Below are positions 24,963 through 37,465 of a stretch of 64,000 bases of DNA, piece after piece. This DNA comes from Eopsaltria australis (lineage: Eukaryota > Chordata > Aves > Passeriformes > Petroicidae). The notes under the pieces were generated by a model. It searched no databases. It worked only from the letters and a program-made list of their open reading frames with translations, and was not told the origin of the DNA. The stretch is taken from the NCBI GenBank assembly GCA_034509425.1, contig JAVTVJ010000040.1, forward strand, positions 4,451,001-4,515,000. Reading direction: 5' to 3'. Numbering within the stretch: position 1 is the stretch's first letter; every line of letters begins with the position of its first letter. Made by a program: the position numbers and the translations under genes.

Positions 24963-25829
24963 AGTTGGTCGTAACATTTGGAGTGGATTCTGACATCTCT
25001 TACATAGGGGTTTAAGTAACTCCCTTTCTGTTAAAATGTTGGAGAAAAAACAATGTGGGTATAATGACAAATAGAGTAGTGAAAAGTCCTTCAAATTTTT
25101 TGTGCAAATTTCTGGAGTAGGTGCAGGGGTAGGATAGTTCTCTCAATGACTCTAATCCTTGATATTTTATATTAATTTATAATATCTCAGTGTAGTAGTA
25201 ATTTAATATGGAAGAGAATTATAGGCAAGAATGGGCACATAATATATGAAAGAGGATGCAATCCTAAGGCTAATTACTGTTGTAACAAGTGTGTAGGGAG
25301 TGATGTTAAGCATGATGGATGCTTGGACAGCTAAGAGGATCATATTCATTGAAAGCAATTGTCTCCACAATGTGGAAGCACTAGAAAGGAAACAAGGTCT
25401 TGAAGTTCAAATATTAAAATTATGAACCAAATGTTTACATGATTTGGATTCAGAATTGTCCAGATACTGCTATAGTTATTGACTGCAGCAATGTGTGGAG
25501 TGTAGCCAGGGCTGTCTTCTCGGTTACTTAACCTTAAATAAAACCAAGCTCAGAATTATCTATATGATACTGGTATTTTAGCTCCAGTTTTCTCATTAGC
25601 CCATTTAAAATACGGAATAATTTAGACATGAAACCTCATCCTAGTGATAGCCTTGTGGGATTTGAATGCAGAAAATTACTGTTAAGAATTGAGGTTTGGT
25701 CTGGCTTAGATTGTCAGAACTTAATTGGACTATTTCCTGTTTGCACATTTGACTCTGCTTATAAATTATGTATTTTAAACTGTGAATGGAAAACACACAA
25801 GGATGTGTTTTAGACAGGGGAGCTTCATT
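24963..25829. other. AT-rich DNA without recognisable gene
   Basis: Apart from a possible weak continuation of the CR1 (AATAGCTTAATATT near 24948), I see nothing assignable. The frame at 25628-25813 has no recognisable motif. Confidence 0.55.
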
Positions 25830-26560
25830 GTGTGTTGTTACTTAGTCTCAAGACCAAAAAGATTCAGGCTGGCGGGAAACAGCAGGTACCATATAAGTGT
25901 AAATGTTCAATTTGCAACTTAGTGGATTGTTTTTGTCTTTCCAAGAAAACAGGAGGTGGATTGCAGGAAATATTTATGTGTTCATCATCAGCGAAAATTA
26001 GCTCATCCTGGCTTTCTGTCTCTTATAAAAGACAAAGTCAATCACTTTCAAGGGACAGTGATATGTGTTTTCCTCCAAAGGAAATAAAGCCCACTGGGTG
26101 ATGGCAGGGTTGATAGAACAGGAACATCACCAACAAAGGCACAGTCCCACAGTGACTGAACAAGGTAAGCAGAGCAGGTCTGGTGATGGCAACAAGGGTC
26201 AGCCAAAAGTGGTGTTTGCCAGACAAGTCTGTGGTGATAAGGAAGTCTGAAGGTCAAGCCAGGATGTCAAGTCAACAAGACAAGGTTAGGATCATCAAAG
26301 CGAAAGGCTGGGTGCCAGCATACCTGTGCTCGGGCGAGGACCAAGGAAAAGCATCTGAGCTTTGCTGTAGCTCCTAAGCCAAACCAAGGAGGCCCTAATG
26401 AGGTTTCCCAGAGCTTTTTCTAACAAAAAACTACTGTGTAGTTCTCTACACAGTATCTAGATTCAAGGTTCAGTTGCCTTACCTTGAGCTGACCTTGAGT
26501 GAGTGCAGGCAGCTCAAAGCCTGCAGCAAGGCTAAAGATTTTGGTGGTACATTCACTGCA
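25830..26560. other. Unclassified block of higher GC, possibly an old repeat
   Basis: Composition changes here, most clearly from about 26040 to 26400. The block is A/G-rich and less AT-rich than its flanks, with CAAGG, AAGTC and GGTGATGG motifs recurring. Overlapping open frames occur on both strands (26038-26257 minus, 26065-26377 plus) with no recognisable domain. Its texture resembles decayed retroelement DNA, and a block at 53375-53776 has a similar texture, but I could not align the two confidently. No protein is claimed. Confidence 0.4.
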
Positions 26561-29500
26561 CTGGCTTGTCTTTTGTTTTTTAGGTTTTTTTTTTTTTTCT
26601 TTTAAACTCAAATTATTGAACTTTTGGTTTGTATTTAAAGGAGGTAATACTGAAATTCCTCTTTTGGATGTAATTTAAACTTTATGAATATATTTGTTCT
26701 CGTAATTGAATGGTATCTGAGTACCATAATTTATGTTATTAGGACTTTTTGTATATCTGTCTGAATACAACTTTGAGCATGCTGGAGTGCAGATATTAAT
26801 TGTAAAAGGAATACTGAACCTCTTGTGTTTTCACATGAAAAATAAAATACTAATAGTAAAGGGGAAGGTTAGCTACTTGAAGTAATTTAATGTTTTCAGA
26901 ATTCTGTTGGTCAGCTAGAGGCTTATCCAGAGCAGACTTCTGCTAAAATGAGAGATGATCCTTTGTTTTCATTGAAAATTGTATTTCATTGACAATTGAA
27001 ACCAGCAATTACTTCAAAGAGTAATCTACAAAGAAAATGATACATTATATAGGTTATGTCCACCTTTGAAATGTAAAGAATGGTATTTTGAAGAAGTAAG
27101 GTTAATATAAACTAGAGGTATTAGAAACATTTGACTTAATTGCATTCCTGGGTGCCCAGAAGGACTTGTTAGCTCCCAGTCTTATCAAACACTTCCTGCT
27201 AATTTATTTGATTGCATTTCTTGTTTGGATTTTTTTCCCAGTTGATTCCTGAACTCTGTTTTCTCATTAGCAGTTCTTAATGCACCTTGATGTGTGGCAT
27301 ATTCTTTCTCGCATTGTTTTCTGACAATATTTGTTTCTATTGCGTCTGACTATGTTAAGTCAGTGATTTTTATTTGTCAGCTTGATGCTCAAGCTGACAA
27401 ATGTGTCAAAATGGTTTGTTTGGATTTCAGGGTTTCCGTTTTCAGCTCTTGTTTACTTTGCCACGCATTCACAGATTCCTGCCACTTCAGCTGCTAAAAT
27501 TTCAGTGCACATCCTGGAAATATTGCAGCCTACTAGATCGAAACATACCTCTCTGTGTCTTCCTGAACCCTATCCAGTATTCAAAAAAATCTTTCTTATG
27601 GTTTCCATCAGTTTGGTTATTGTATAATCTTTCCTACTAGTCTTGGCTTCTGTTTTTTTCCTCTCTTATCTCCCCCACCACCTGGGAGCAGTAATGTGGC
27701 AGAAGAAATGAATCTCTGCCATGGAATATCTCAAAAATTACTGCAGACTTTGGAAACATAGCAGTTTTAAAGCTTCACAAAATGGTCATATGTTTAGAGT
27801 TCTGAGTTTTTGCTCTTTTAAATACAGAATAAAAACCTCTCATATATTCAAGTTTCTTTCCAAAAATTCTTTTCTCATGTTATTGACCCTAGTCCTTGTG
27901 TTATATAATGGGAAATTATCCTTTGCTCACTATATTGTTACTTTCCTTAAACTTTGCCTAGTTTCTAAAGTCTTAACTGTGAAAGTCACAGCATTACTTT
28001 TGTTCATAATCTCCATGTCTGCCTGTAAAAGACTCAATAGAGTGTTCTAGTATAGCTTCTGTGATTGTTCTATCATATTTATTTTAATAATTTATTTCTA
28101 AGTTGATATTGAAATCTTTGGTCTTAAATCAAGTAATGCTTCTTCTCCCTTCTAAAATTCCACTTAAGCAATAAATTAGCTAATTGTTTAGAATGATCTT
28201 ATTACTTTAGCTATCAAGCAATTTCAAACTTTTGCATTTCATTTGTGTTAATACTGTAAAAATCTAGATTTTTGTACCAAGGAGGGACAAAAGGAAAAAT
28301 AATTTGGATTAAGAATGTTAGACATGAAACACCAGATCTTTATGCAAATAGTTAAATAAAAAAGCACTGCATGAAAAAAAATGTTAGTAAAGGGCAAGGA
28401 AGCATCCTGATAAATTTGAATGAATATTTGAATGGTTTGGATTAATTGGGATAATCTGACCTTTTGATCAATGCCAAGATGTTAGGATTAAATGAAGATA
28501 AGATTGAGACATGCAGAAGAGACAGCTGAGAAAGAAGAAAAAACTGAAGAAGCAGATGAGAGGAGTTACTGTAAAAAAAAAAAACAAAACAGTGTATGAA
28601 ATCATATTTACATGCATAAATTAAAGAGTACAAAGGAATGTCCTTGAACATTAGAAGTTACTTTGGTATGGTTGAAAAGATGGTACACTTCCTAGCACTT
28701 CCAAGCAAATTAGAACAGACCAGGAACACTAACTTCCCAAGTAGTGAAAATATGAATTAATCTGTGCCAGATAGCTTTGGTGTTACAGATCTGTCCTGGG
28801 GAGGTCTTAATTTTCTAGTAACAGAAAAAACTGTACTAGGAAGAGGTGGAAGGGAGGAACTATGAGATAGTAAGTAGTGTCCAAAAGTAAGTTTAAGTAT
28901 GACAAATGAGACAAATGAGTGATCCTTAAACAAAGAGATATTATGGTTTTGATACATGCAAAGCATGTTCAGATGAGGTCAATTCAGGAAGTGCCTCATA
29001 AGATACAGATAATTCATAAAGATTGCAGAGCTGTGCAAAATAACCTTACTCAAATAAAATAAAAGGTTTTCTCTTAAGATTCTGCTACCATTAAACTTTT
29101 AAGTTCAATTTATGATGGGGTAATACATATTTAAAATATAATTTATTTTTTTATATTATCTTAGATCATAAAGTATTAGGATTTTTCAGATGAAACCAAT
29201 TTCGTTATGAAGAGCTTAACCAAGAATTACAAAATACTGTGCTGATGAGAGTTAAACATCTAATGCACAATAGAAAATATAGAGGGTCTGCTCAAAGGGA
29301 AAAGAAAGAGCATTCTTAGCTGTATGTAATCAGACCACTATGGTTGACAGAGAGTTAACCAGGCTAAGGCATTTACAAAATGTGACCTCTTTGTGTGCAT
29401 GTAAACTGATTTGTTTATGGCTTGTGAGTTTTAATTGATGATGATGAACTACAGTTATATACAGAATTTTGGAGTCTCCTGTTTTCTGTTAATACTTAAT

Positions 29501-29853
29501 TTTAGCACATCAATAAGAAGGATACTAGTGTTTATGATTTTGCACAGTAGTTTTTGAAAGAAGCATATGCGATCAGCATTTATATACCATGCAAAACTGA
29601 TACAGGACAAAAATGCTTTTCACATTCACTAGCATTCAAATGCAAAAAAATACTTTATCCTTTAATACTTTATACATTGAGGTAGACTGGTTGACATGAT
29701 GAATAGCATGCATGCAACCATTGCATGTTTAATTTAATAGCTGTTGTAAACAGTCTATTAAATTATTTCATTAAATGTGCTGGTATCAGAAATTTTAAAC
29801 TGGGCTGCTATGGCTTATCAATTATCTGGTATCTAAGGTTATTTCTAGTGCCA
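26561..29853. other. AT-rich DNA with low-stop segment and a strong hairpin
   Basis: No gene is supported. From 27294 to 27640 overlapping frames are open in all three forward phases, and a 109-codon plus-strand frame starts in a good translation context at 27721. None of these translations is recognisable; they are hydrophobic in the way expected from T-rich DNA. The hairpin at 27372-27402 lies within the low-stop segment. Confidence 0.5.
27372..27402. repeat. Perfect 14-bp inverted repeat with 3-base loop
   Basis: ATTTGTCAGCTTGA at 27372-27385 is exactly complementary to TCAAGCTGACAAAT at 27389-27402, with TGC as the loop. Beyond a small bulge, ATTTT (27366-27370) could pair with AAAAT (27408-27412). 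The fold is too short and its loop too tight for a normal pre-microRNA. Confidence 0.9.
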
Positions 29854-30262
29854 TGGTGGATTGACCCTGGCCATTAGCTAAGCTCCAACACATCTGCGTG
29901 CTGACCCACACCCAACATGATGGGGAAGAAAATGGGAAGGGCAAAAGCAAGAAAACTTAATAAGAGAACCAAAGCAACATGTGCAAGCAAAGCAAATTAA
30001 GGAGTTAATTTACTATTTTCCATCTGCAGACAGATATTTAGCCATTTCCATGGAAGCAAGAGTTCCTCATCCATATTAGTTAAATGGAAAAACAAATACC
30101 ATAACTATGAACTTTCCCCTGCCCGTCCTCTCCCTGGATTAATTGCTAATTGTGACATCAAATAATATGGAATAATCTCTTGCCCTGCTTCTGTCTTCTT
30201 CAAACTTCTTGTATACCCTCAACCCACTTATGGGGAAGGGTGGAGTGGGGAAAAATTCTTCT
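29854..30262 (-). mobile_element. Avian ERV LTR fragment, 3' half
   Basis: This is the same LTR family as 17409-17670, also pointing to minus, but represented by the other half. Read on plus, it starts at the LTR terminus with TGGTGGATTGACCCTGGCC (29854). It runs through AAAATGGGAAGGGCAAAAGC near 29931, CAAGCAAAGCAAATTAAGG near 29984, TCCATGGAAGCAAGAGTTCC near 30047 and TGTGACATCAAATAATATGG near 30150, and ends near GGGTGGAGTGGGG (30250). The TATA region of the family would fall near 30120-30150 on the minus strand but is degraded. No internal retroviral genes lie beside it. Confidence 0.78.
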
Positions 30263-33200
30263 GATAAGGCGGTCTTATCTAGTTGGTCACCATGGAAGAG
30301 GAGTGACAGGGAAACAGTGGCAAAGCAGAGATTTTCTTAGTAAATAGAGTAGGCAATAGATAATCCATAAAAGGACAACTTCTGGTGTGTTGTGCATGAA
30401 CTTCTGATATATGATAAAAGGCATGGAAGTTTTATTCAAGTACAGTGAAATTCTAATTGTGAATTTGTTTGAAACAATGAGAACACAGACTGGGAGAAAG
30501 ATGAAATTTATAAGAACCTATGAAGTCAAGAATGAGTTTAATATTGTAAGCTCAACTCACAGTCTATTCAATAAACTCTGTTAATTGCTTCTCTGAAGCA
30601 ATTACTCTGATGTGAGCCAATATAATTTATAACTATGTTATTTTGTTTCTTTCATCCAAAGACATTACCAGGATCCCAATCCTCTATGTTAGAAAACAAG
30701 ACTCAGATAATCCTTGGAAGCCTCCTGGAAGATTCCTAATAAAAAATGTTAGATTTGTAGCTAAACCCAAATATATCACCCCATGCTTATACAATAAATT
30801 CACACCAGTTTCCAGTTATTATAATTCTTTTTCTTCTAGCTGCAGAACTGTTTTAAGGACCTGATTCCAATTCTAGCAGGACTGCTGGTCAAAATGTTCA
30901 TTTTTGGTAATAAGGAAAGAAAAGTTTATTTGAAATAGTAATAGACTTGCTTACTGATGCATAGAAGTGTGGCAATAGGATACACTTGTTAGATTTTGAC
31001 TTCCTGAGCACATATTTATCCTGAATATATGTATGCTCACCTGAGGGCAATTTTGATGATGCATTACTATTAGTTTCTGTATCTAAGAAAATACCTGACA
31101 CCTCATGGAAGAACTCTTGTTTAGAAGTTTTAAGTGCTGCATTTTGGATTATCTACCAGTATTTTCACCTGATTATGAATTCAACTGCTTGAAACCTTTT
31201 GTTTCTATGCTTGTTTTCTTTGTGGATTTTGTCAGTTATTTTGTTGTTCACTCTAGAGCCAGAGAACCTTAGACAACTTACATGGTAGAGGGCTTTACAC
31301 AAAGTTAGAAACTTATGTTCAGAATACCTGTTATCATCACACTTAAGTGTAATGTAGAACACAGACTCAGAAAAGGGAATTTGACAACTTTGCAACACTA
31401 TAAAACCTCTTCTTAATTTTTCAAGTATTTGAGAGTTTCTTAGCTAAAGGAAAACCCCTCCCTTAAACTGTGTTTCTTATTTGTCTACTGTATTGTCCCC
31501 AAATAAGCCTTAACTAGCTTGGGTTCATTCCAGTTAACTTCAGCCATCTAACCAAAGCAGATGATTTGAGAACATATTTAATTAAAGCACCTTTTACTTT
31601 CAGTAGAGACAGGCACCTGAGTCATCCTCTGTTTACCAGTTGTAAAGGAAATTGAGAGTAACTTTTGAATCAGCAAATGCCATTTGCTGATTAAGATAAT
31701 AGAGGTTTATTTGGGTCGTAAAGTGTCAATGGCTTAGGTGAAGATCTGGGAGAGTAGAATTTTATTTGTCTTAGCAAACTGAAGGGTACAATAGGAGCAG
31801 ATCTGTGGAGAGAAACAGTTGAATATTCACCGAGAAAATGGTATTTTGTAGTATTGCTTGATCCCCTGCTCAGACATCCAGTAGCTATTGGAGAGCTTTC
31901 GGAGACATCTTCCCTGTTACCTTGTGCTGAAGGGAATCCAGTTTGCATATTCATCCTGGCTGCTACAGTGAAAAATAGATAAAAGCTGAATCACAATATA
32001 TGTGATTTATTACCATTCTAGGACTCTGATTCACATTGTGTCTGTTGAAATCGAGTTCACAGCAGTTTCCTGTCTTACGCACATGCACAGAGAGAATTAA
32101 TTTTAATTTCACTTCCATCAGGAAGAAAACTGCTTTGAGCATATCAGAGGTCCACTCTAGAGCACACTGTAAGGCATAAAAATGCAAGGCAATTTCCAAT
32201 GGAAAAAACCAAGGCCCTCCCTAAAAAAAAATATCTCCCTCTCCACAAAACAATGAGAGATTAAAAAAACCCCACTATCTGCACATTAAATTTTTTGTGT
32301 AGATGTATCCAGAGAAGAGTTTATGATGCAAACCTAAGTGCAGGAAGAAGGGATGATCAAGATATCCCTTTCAAAAGATTTACAGTGATTTGAGTTTAAA
32401 GAGTAAGGTACATAGCTTTAAATGAGAGAAAATGTCTGTCAGAAGGATTCCGCAGTAGCTTTTTACATACACAGAGCAAACAGAAGAAAAGGATCAGAAA
32501 AAGAAGCTACAAGTGAAAGAGCAACTTGAGATGGAAATGAAACAGACCTTTTGTACTTGAAGTACATGAAACATCAGCACATTTTGAGTTTAGAATTGAG
32601 CAAGTGCTTCTCCAGAACAGTAATATTTTTGATCCCATGAAGGCATACTGACAAGTCTATACCACAGATCCTTTATAAGGGTATGGCTCAGATAAATTAA
32701 ACAGAGTAAATATCCTCCTTCAAATCATCTTCAGTGTTTCAAGTTGAGCTTCTTGGGACTTAAGTTTATTGTATAAATACAAGTCCATGTTGTCACTACA
32801 TTTTTTGAGTTGTAAAACAGGTTAATAAAATTCAGTTTAAACCAAAAACTGAAAGGAAAATATTTTGAGTTGGAACCAGCAGCTTGTTGTATCTGCTAGT
32901 AATCAGGCTTTGTTGCCTCGGCCACTTTCTTATTTGACTTTGCATATTTCATTTGAATGCCAACTGTTACAAAACATATGGACTGCCATAGTAATCCCAT
33001 ATGCCGAATGATAACTTGCAATTATCTGTGCAGGATTCAGAAAATGATGAGATTACAGAATATTTTAAACTCTGTAACTAGATTAATAGGCATTTCTGAA
33101 GTTTTAAAGGCCAACAGTAGAAGTTTTACTACCTTCAATGTTTCCACTCCTTCTTAGGCTTTTAACTTGAAAACTTGAGTTTTCATACACAGCTCAGGTC

Positions 33201-34025
33201 TTAACAGATGTGAAAAAGTTCTCTTACAAATTTAGGAAGGAAATTGGAGAGGAATTCATGGAATGGTAACAGTTTCATCTTTTTTCAAGGGCAAATATGA
33301 TTGCTGGGACTCTCATTCCGCATATATGTATGCACAGCAGCAATAAGTTGCCCTGTGAAATATTTTGAGCACAGAGAAGACAAAGTGATCATGGAGATTC
33401 ATCATGTCCACGATTATAGAAGACCAACTGTACAGTTACTTTTATGTTAGACATTTCCATGTTTGCTCCCTAAGAGTTGTTTTTGTATTTAAACACAACA
33501 CAGTGCCATGCAGACAATATGTATCACTAAAAACATTTTAATATTATATTAGTACAATCTTGTTGTTAGCAATGCAAATTTCAAGAGGCACTGTTAAATT
33601 CTTAAAATTTGTGATATTTAACAAATAGGATATTTGTTTATATTTTTGGTAAATGGAAGTACTATTTGAGTACTTATCCCAAGTACATCCTGAATGTTTC
33701 ATGTTTTCCACCCAGGAACAAGCTTCCAAACCAAAAACATAAATATAATCACAAAATATCTTTTAAACCAACACATCTAAATGGTCTTATCTTGCATTTG
33801 TCTCTTTTATTCTGTGCTTTAGGAAATGTACATAGACAAAAACGATAAGTACCATGAAAATTACAGGTCATAAAGCAAATTACTACTTGGTCAAAACCCA
33901 AAGTACATTTCAAAGAACAGGATATTCCTTACTTACCCAAGATTCTAGGGTGAAGCAGACCTCTATAATTCAGAAAGAAAATCTCAAGTAGATATTAATC
34001 TTTTATACCAAGCTATCTTGTTTTT

Positions 34026-34111
34026 ACAGAAATTAAAACAAAATAAAGCCAACAACAAAACAAAAAACCCAAGCCAAAACCCAAACCAAAACTAATTAAT
34101 AAAAAAAAAAT
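34026..34111. repeat. A/C-only low-complexity tract
   Basis: The plus strand is made almost entirely of A and C (AAAAC, AAACCC and CCAAA variants), with hardly any G or T until AATAAAAAAAAAA at the end. Confidence 0.8.
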
Positions 34112-36927
34112 AATTTGCCAATGAGTTTTTGAAGTCATAAGTGTTAACAAAATGTTTCATTTGGGAAAACACTTTAATTCAAATTGGAAAACAAAGGACT
34201 TTGTAAAAAAATCCTTGCTCAAACTCTTTCACCAGAATGGTGGAGAGTGGTTAAAAACCTGTGCTACAGGAAAAGTTTCTGATTACTATGGGATTTATGT
34301 TTTCTCTTCATATGATGAGTCTTATTGTTCAAATACATTGGCAGTGATAATGTAGTTTTGAGACATGCCTTCTAAAATATTGTATTTAAATGGAAAGTCT
34401 GCATTCTACAGTTCCAGCGATACGCAAATGCTAACATCAACTGCTCACAGGATTCACTAATCATCAGCTGAAACAATTTGAATACCTGTGTTGGTGATCA
34501 TAATTTAATCTAGGATTCACTTCTAGTGCTGGGAAATAGATGTTTGTTCTTTTCCGCTGAATATCAGCTTGATTGCTGTATCAGTTAAACCTCTACAAGA
34601 AAAAAAATATTAAAACTGGATTGTTCAGTAGGTAGTAATATAATTTTTTATAAGGAATTTTTCCCCCTTCCTATTGTTGCTTGTTATATCTTGGTAGCTC
34701 TTTAGAAATGGAAAGGGAATAACATACAGCAAAAGTTATGAAAAGATATGCCTGCACTGGCCTAGTAAAATACACATTGTCTTAAAATGCATTATATTTT
34801 CAATAGTACAGCTCATTACCTTATTAATTAACCATCTTTTTAATAGAGAATTGCATTTCCAGAGTCCAAAACTAAAGCAGAAGGCACTAAAACAGACAAA
34901 ATTATCAATTTCATTCATGTTTTTCCTTTTTCTTATGTATCTCTTTCCTTTTTATTGATTATTTTCTTAAGACCTAATTTGTTTGTAAGTTATGGGGCAA
35001 CTACATCATCTTCAGATGTCTTTAACACTGTCTAAACTAGGAAAGCAGAGAAAATTTTTTTTGCCCCCGCTGTCCAATAAAAACATTCTCAGACAATTCT
35101 CTCATCTAAAAGTACACCAATGTAACAAGCAATAAGCCAGCTTTTAGAAGCAGAAGGCACTAGTAATCATAAGCTACTGCCTTAGCTGTACACAAGTTTT
35201 AATTTTAACCCTGATTTTATGATTCTGAAGTTAATAAGACACTTGAAATAGGAATTCAAAAGAGAACTCCATTCATTCCCTTAATGATGCAAATAGAACG
35301 ATCTTCGTTTGCAGACAGATGTTTACAACTTGCCAGTTATGTTTTGGTATTGAACTGAGTTTTGGAAATTTTAACTCAGAATATAATTTATCCCCTCATT
35401 ACAATCACATTAAGCATATTTTTTTTAAATGTATGTCTGTCTCTCTCCTAAAGAACAACAGAAAAATATAAATAATGGAATGTATACTAAAAGGATAATG
35501 TGAATGGAAAAGAGCAGGGGACATCAGCGGAGATAGCTGATATTTTAAAACACAAACATTGATCAAAAGGAAAAGTCACCTAAGATTAACTTGTGACTTC
35601 CCATAATTTCACCACTAGCTATTTTAGGCTGGCAAATTCTAAAATTATAACATCACTATTAAGTTAATCTTTTTTAGTCTTGTAACTATACAGAAATTTC
35701 TGAATGTGGACTGTTCTTTAACAGAGATTTACATGTGCAATAAAGTTGTGAAAAGTGTAAAAAATGGAGAAGATGGAATGCATTCCAAGAGTCCAGATCA
35801 GGAACAGAATTCCCCTTCTCTTTTCAAGCTGCGCAATGGGAAAATCCACAGCATGGGGAAGGAACTCTGCCAGCAGTGAAAGGAGGAAGAGCAGCCACTG
35901 GCTTGAGACATCAGAGAAGCATAGATAGGAGTAATCAAATAATGTGTAACATTTTGTTTTAATATCCTGAGTTTCTACAGAAAACAACAACATAATCTCA
36001 GGGATTTTGGCTGTAAAAAAATCCTGTATGTCAGTAAAATGAATAATATAATGGGTAAGAATACTGAAATTTAAAAATTGTGCATACTCTGAATGTTAGA
36101 ACAATCCACAGCGTATCTTTGGGCCAGGACAAATAGTGTTCTTCCAAGCACAGTGTGGGAACAAGGGATGGGGCAGGTATCCTTCCATACCAATGGTTTT
36201 CATCTGAAAACTGTCATGGATGCTAAGCACTTTTAAATGTAGCCCACAGAATACAGTCAGTGTGTGCAGCTATGTTCAGGGCTAGAGTGCAAGCCCTGGA
36301 AGTGTTAATAACTTGGATGTCTCCAGAGCTTTCCTGCGAGCAGAACAATGGAGCAGAAGGTGAGATAGGAAAAGAGTAAGGTACTGCAAGATCCTCTATC
36401 CCTTCATGTTCTTTGCTGCCTCTGCACTGAGTTTGTTCTGTTCTGTGCTGTAGACAAACAGTTCATGTTACCCTTATACAAATACTTGGACACTTGAGAC
36501 ACGAAACTTTAGAATCAAATAGTAGAAGCAGAACAGATTAGTCTTATATCGCTTAATGTGTAGTGGTTATGATCTTTATTATTTTATTTTTTCAAAATAA
36601 ATGGTATCATAATGGTACACAAAGTAGCAAGTGTTACCCATGTTCCAATGTTATACCTGCTGATAACCATCACAGGCAACAAACTGATTCCAGTCATCTG
36701 CAAATCTTCAGTTCATAACATTTATTTTCTGGACTATTAAAAAAATACAGATTGATTTGGATCAGGACAAGGCATATATTTCAAGTTTGATAGATTCTAG
36801 CATGATCAATTTTTATTTCAAGTCACATGAGGAGATACTATTCTGTATCTAATGGGTCTGCTTGTATTATTTGTTTCAGCAGTGTATCAGATCATCAAGA
36901 AATACAGGATAGAGACCTAAGGTGTAC

Positions 36928-36992
36928 TTAAAAAACAAAACAAAACAAAACAGAACAAAACAAAATAAAAAAACCCCCACACCACCAAAAAA
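36928..36992. repeat. (AAAAC)n microsatellite and A/C tract
   Basis: Five to seven AAAAC units with small variants (CAGAAC, AAAAT) are followed by ACCCCCACACCACC and more A/C sequence. Confidence 0.88.
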
Positions 36993-37439
36993 CTCAAACC
37001 TAATCACATTATTAAAAACTAAAATGTTGATAAATTCCTGAATGTGCACCAAATAATAAATGTGACCAATTTCCAAATTCTTATTGTGTAAATTTAGTAT
37101 AGGGTTTTTTCTTTATTCTAACCTACAGAAAATGTGATCCAGCACATGGAAATTTATAGCTCCTAAAGTCAGAGACAATCATACTGCAGAAGCATGTTAA
37201 TGGATTGTAAATGCAAAAGAATTTATAGCTGATACCCAGATAAAAACTGTACTGTTCCTGAAGCAAAATAAATATCCTAAGCTGTATACATATAGACACC
37301 AAGCAGCTTGTTATGATCAACCTCCCAACAAATTAAATCCAAGAATATTCTAAAGTTGTTTTTATACTTAAGTGGCAGGTGTGACACATATGTGTCTGTA
37401 AAATTGTTTTAGAAAAAAGCTGAATGCTGTTGCATTAAC

Positions 37440-37465
37440 TCTGATAACAACATCTGATAACAACA
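37440..37465. repeat. 13-bp tandem duplication
   Basis: TCTGATAACAACA occurs twice head to tail (37440-37452 and 37453-37465) without a mismatch. It is a small slippage duplication. Confidence 0.9.

Noticed and set aside
27721..28050. A 109-codon plus-strand frame with a good start context as a small protein gene.
   Set aside because: It has no recognisable domain and no visible exon structure, and its hydrophobic composition is expected from T-rich DNA. I kept it only as a low-interest finding.
17409..30262. The two same-orientation LTR fragments at 17.4 and 29.9 kb as the paired LTRs of one provirus.
   Set aside because: They are different, only slightly overlapping halves of the LTR. The 12 kb between them contains CR1 copies and unique DNA but no retroviral gene remnant that I can recognise. 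Two independent solo-LTR remnants fit better.
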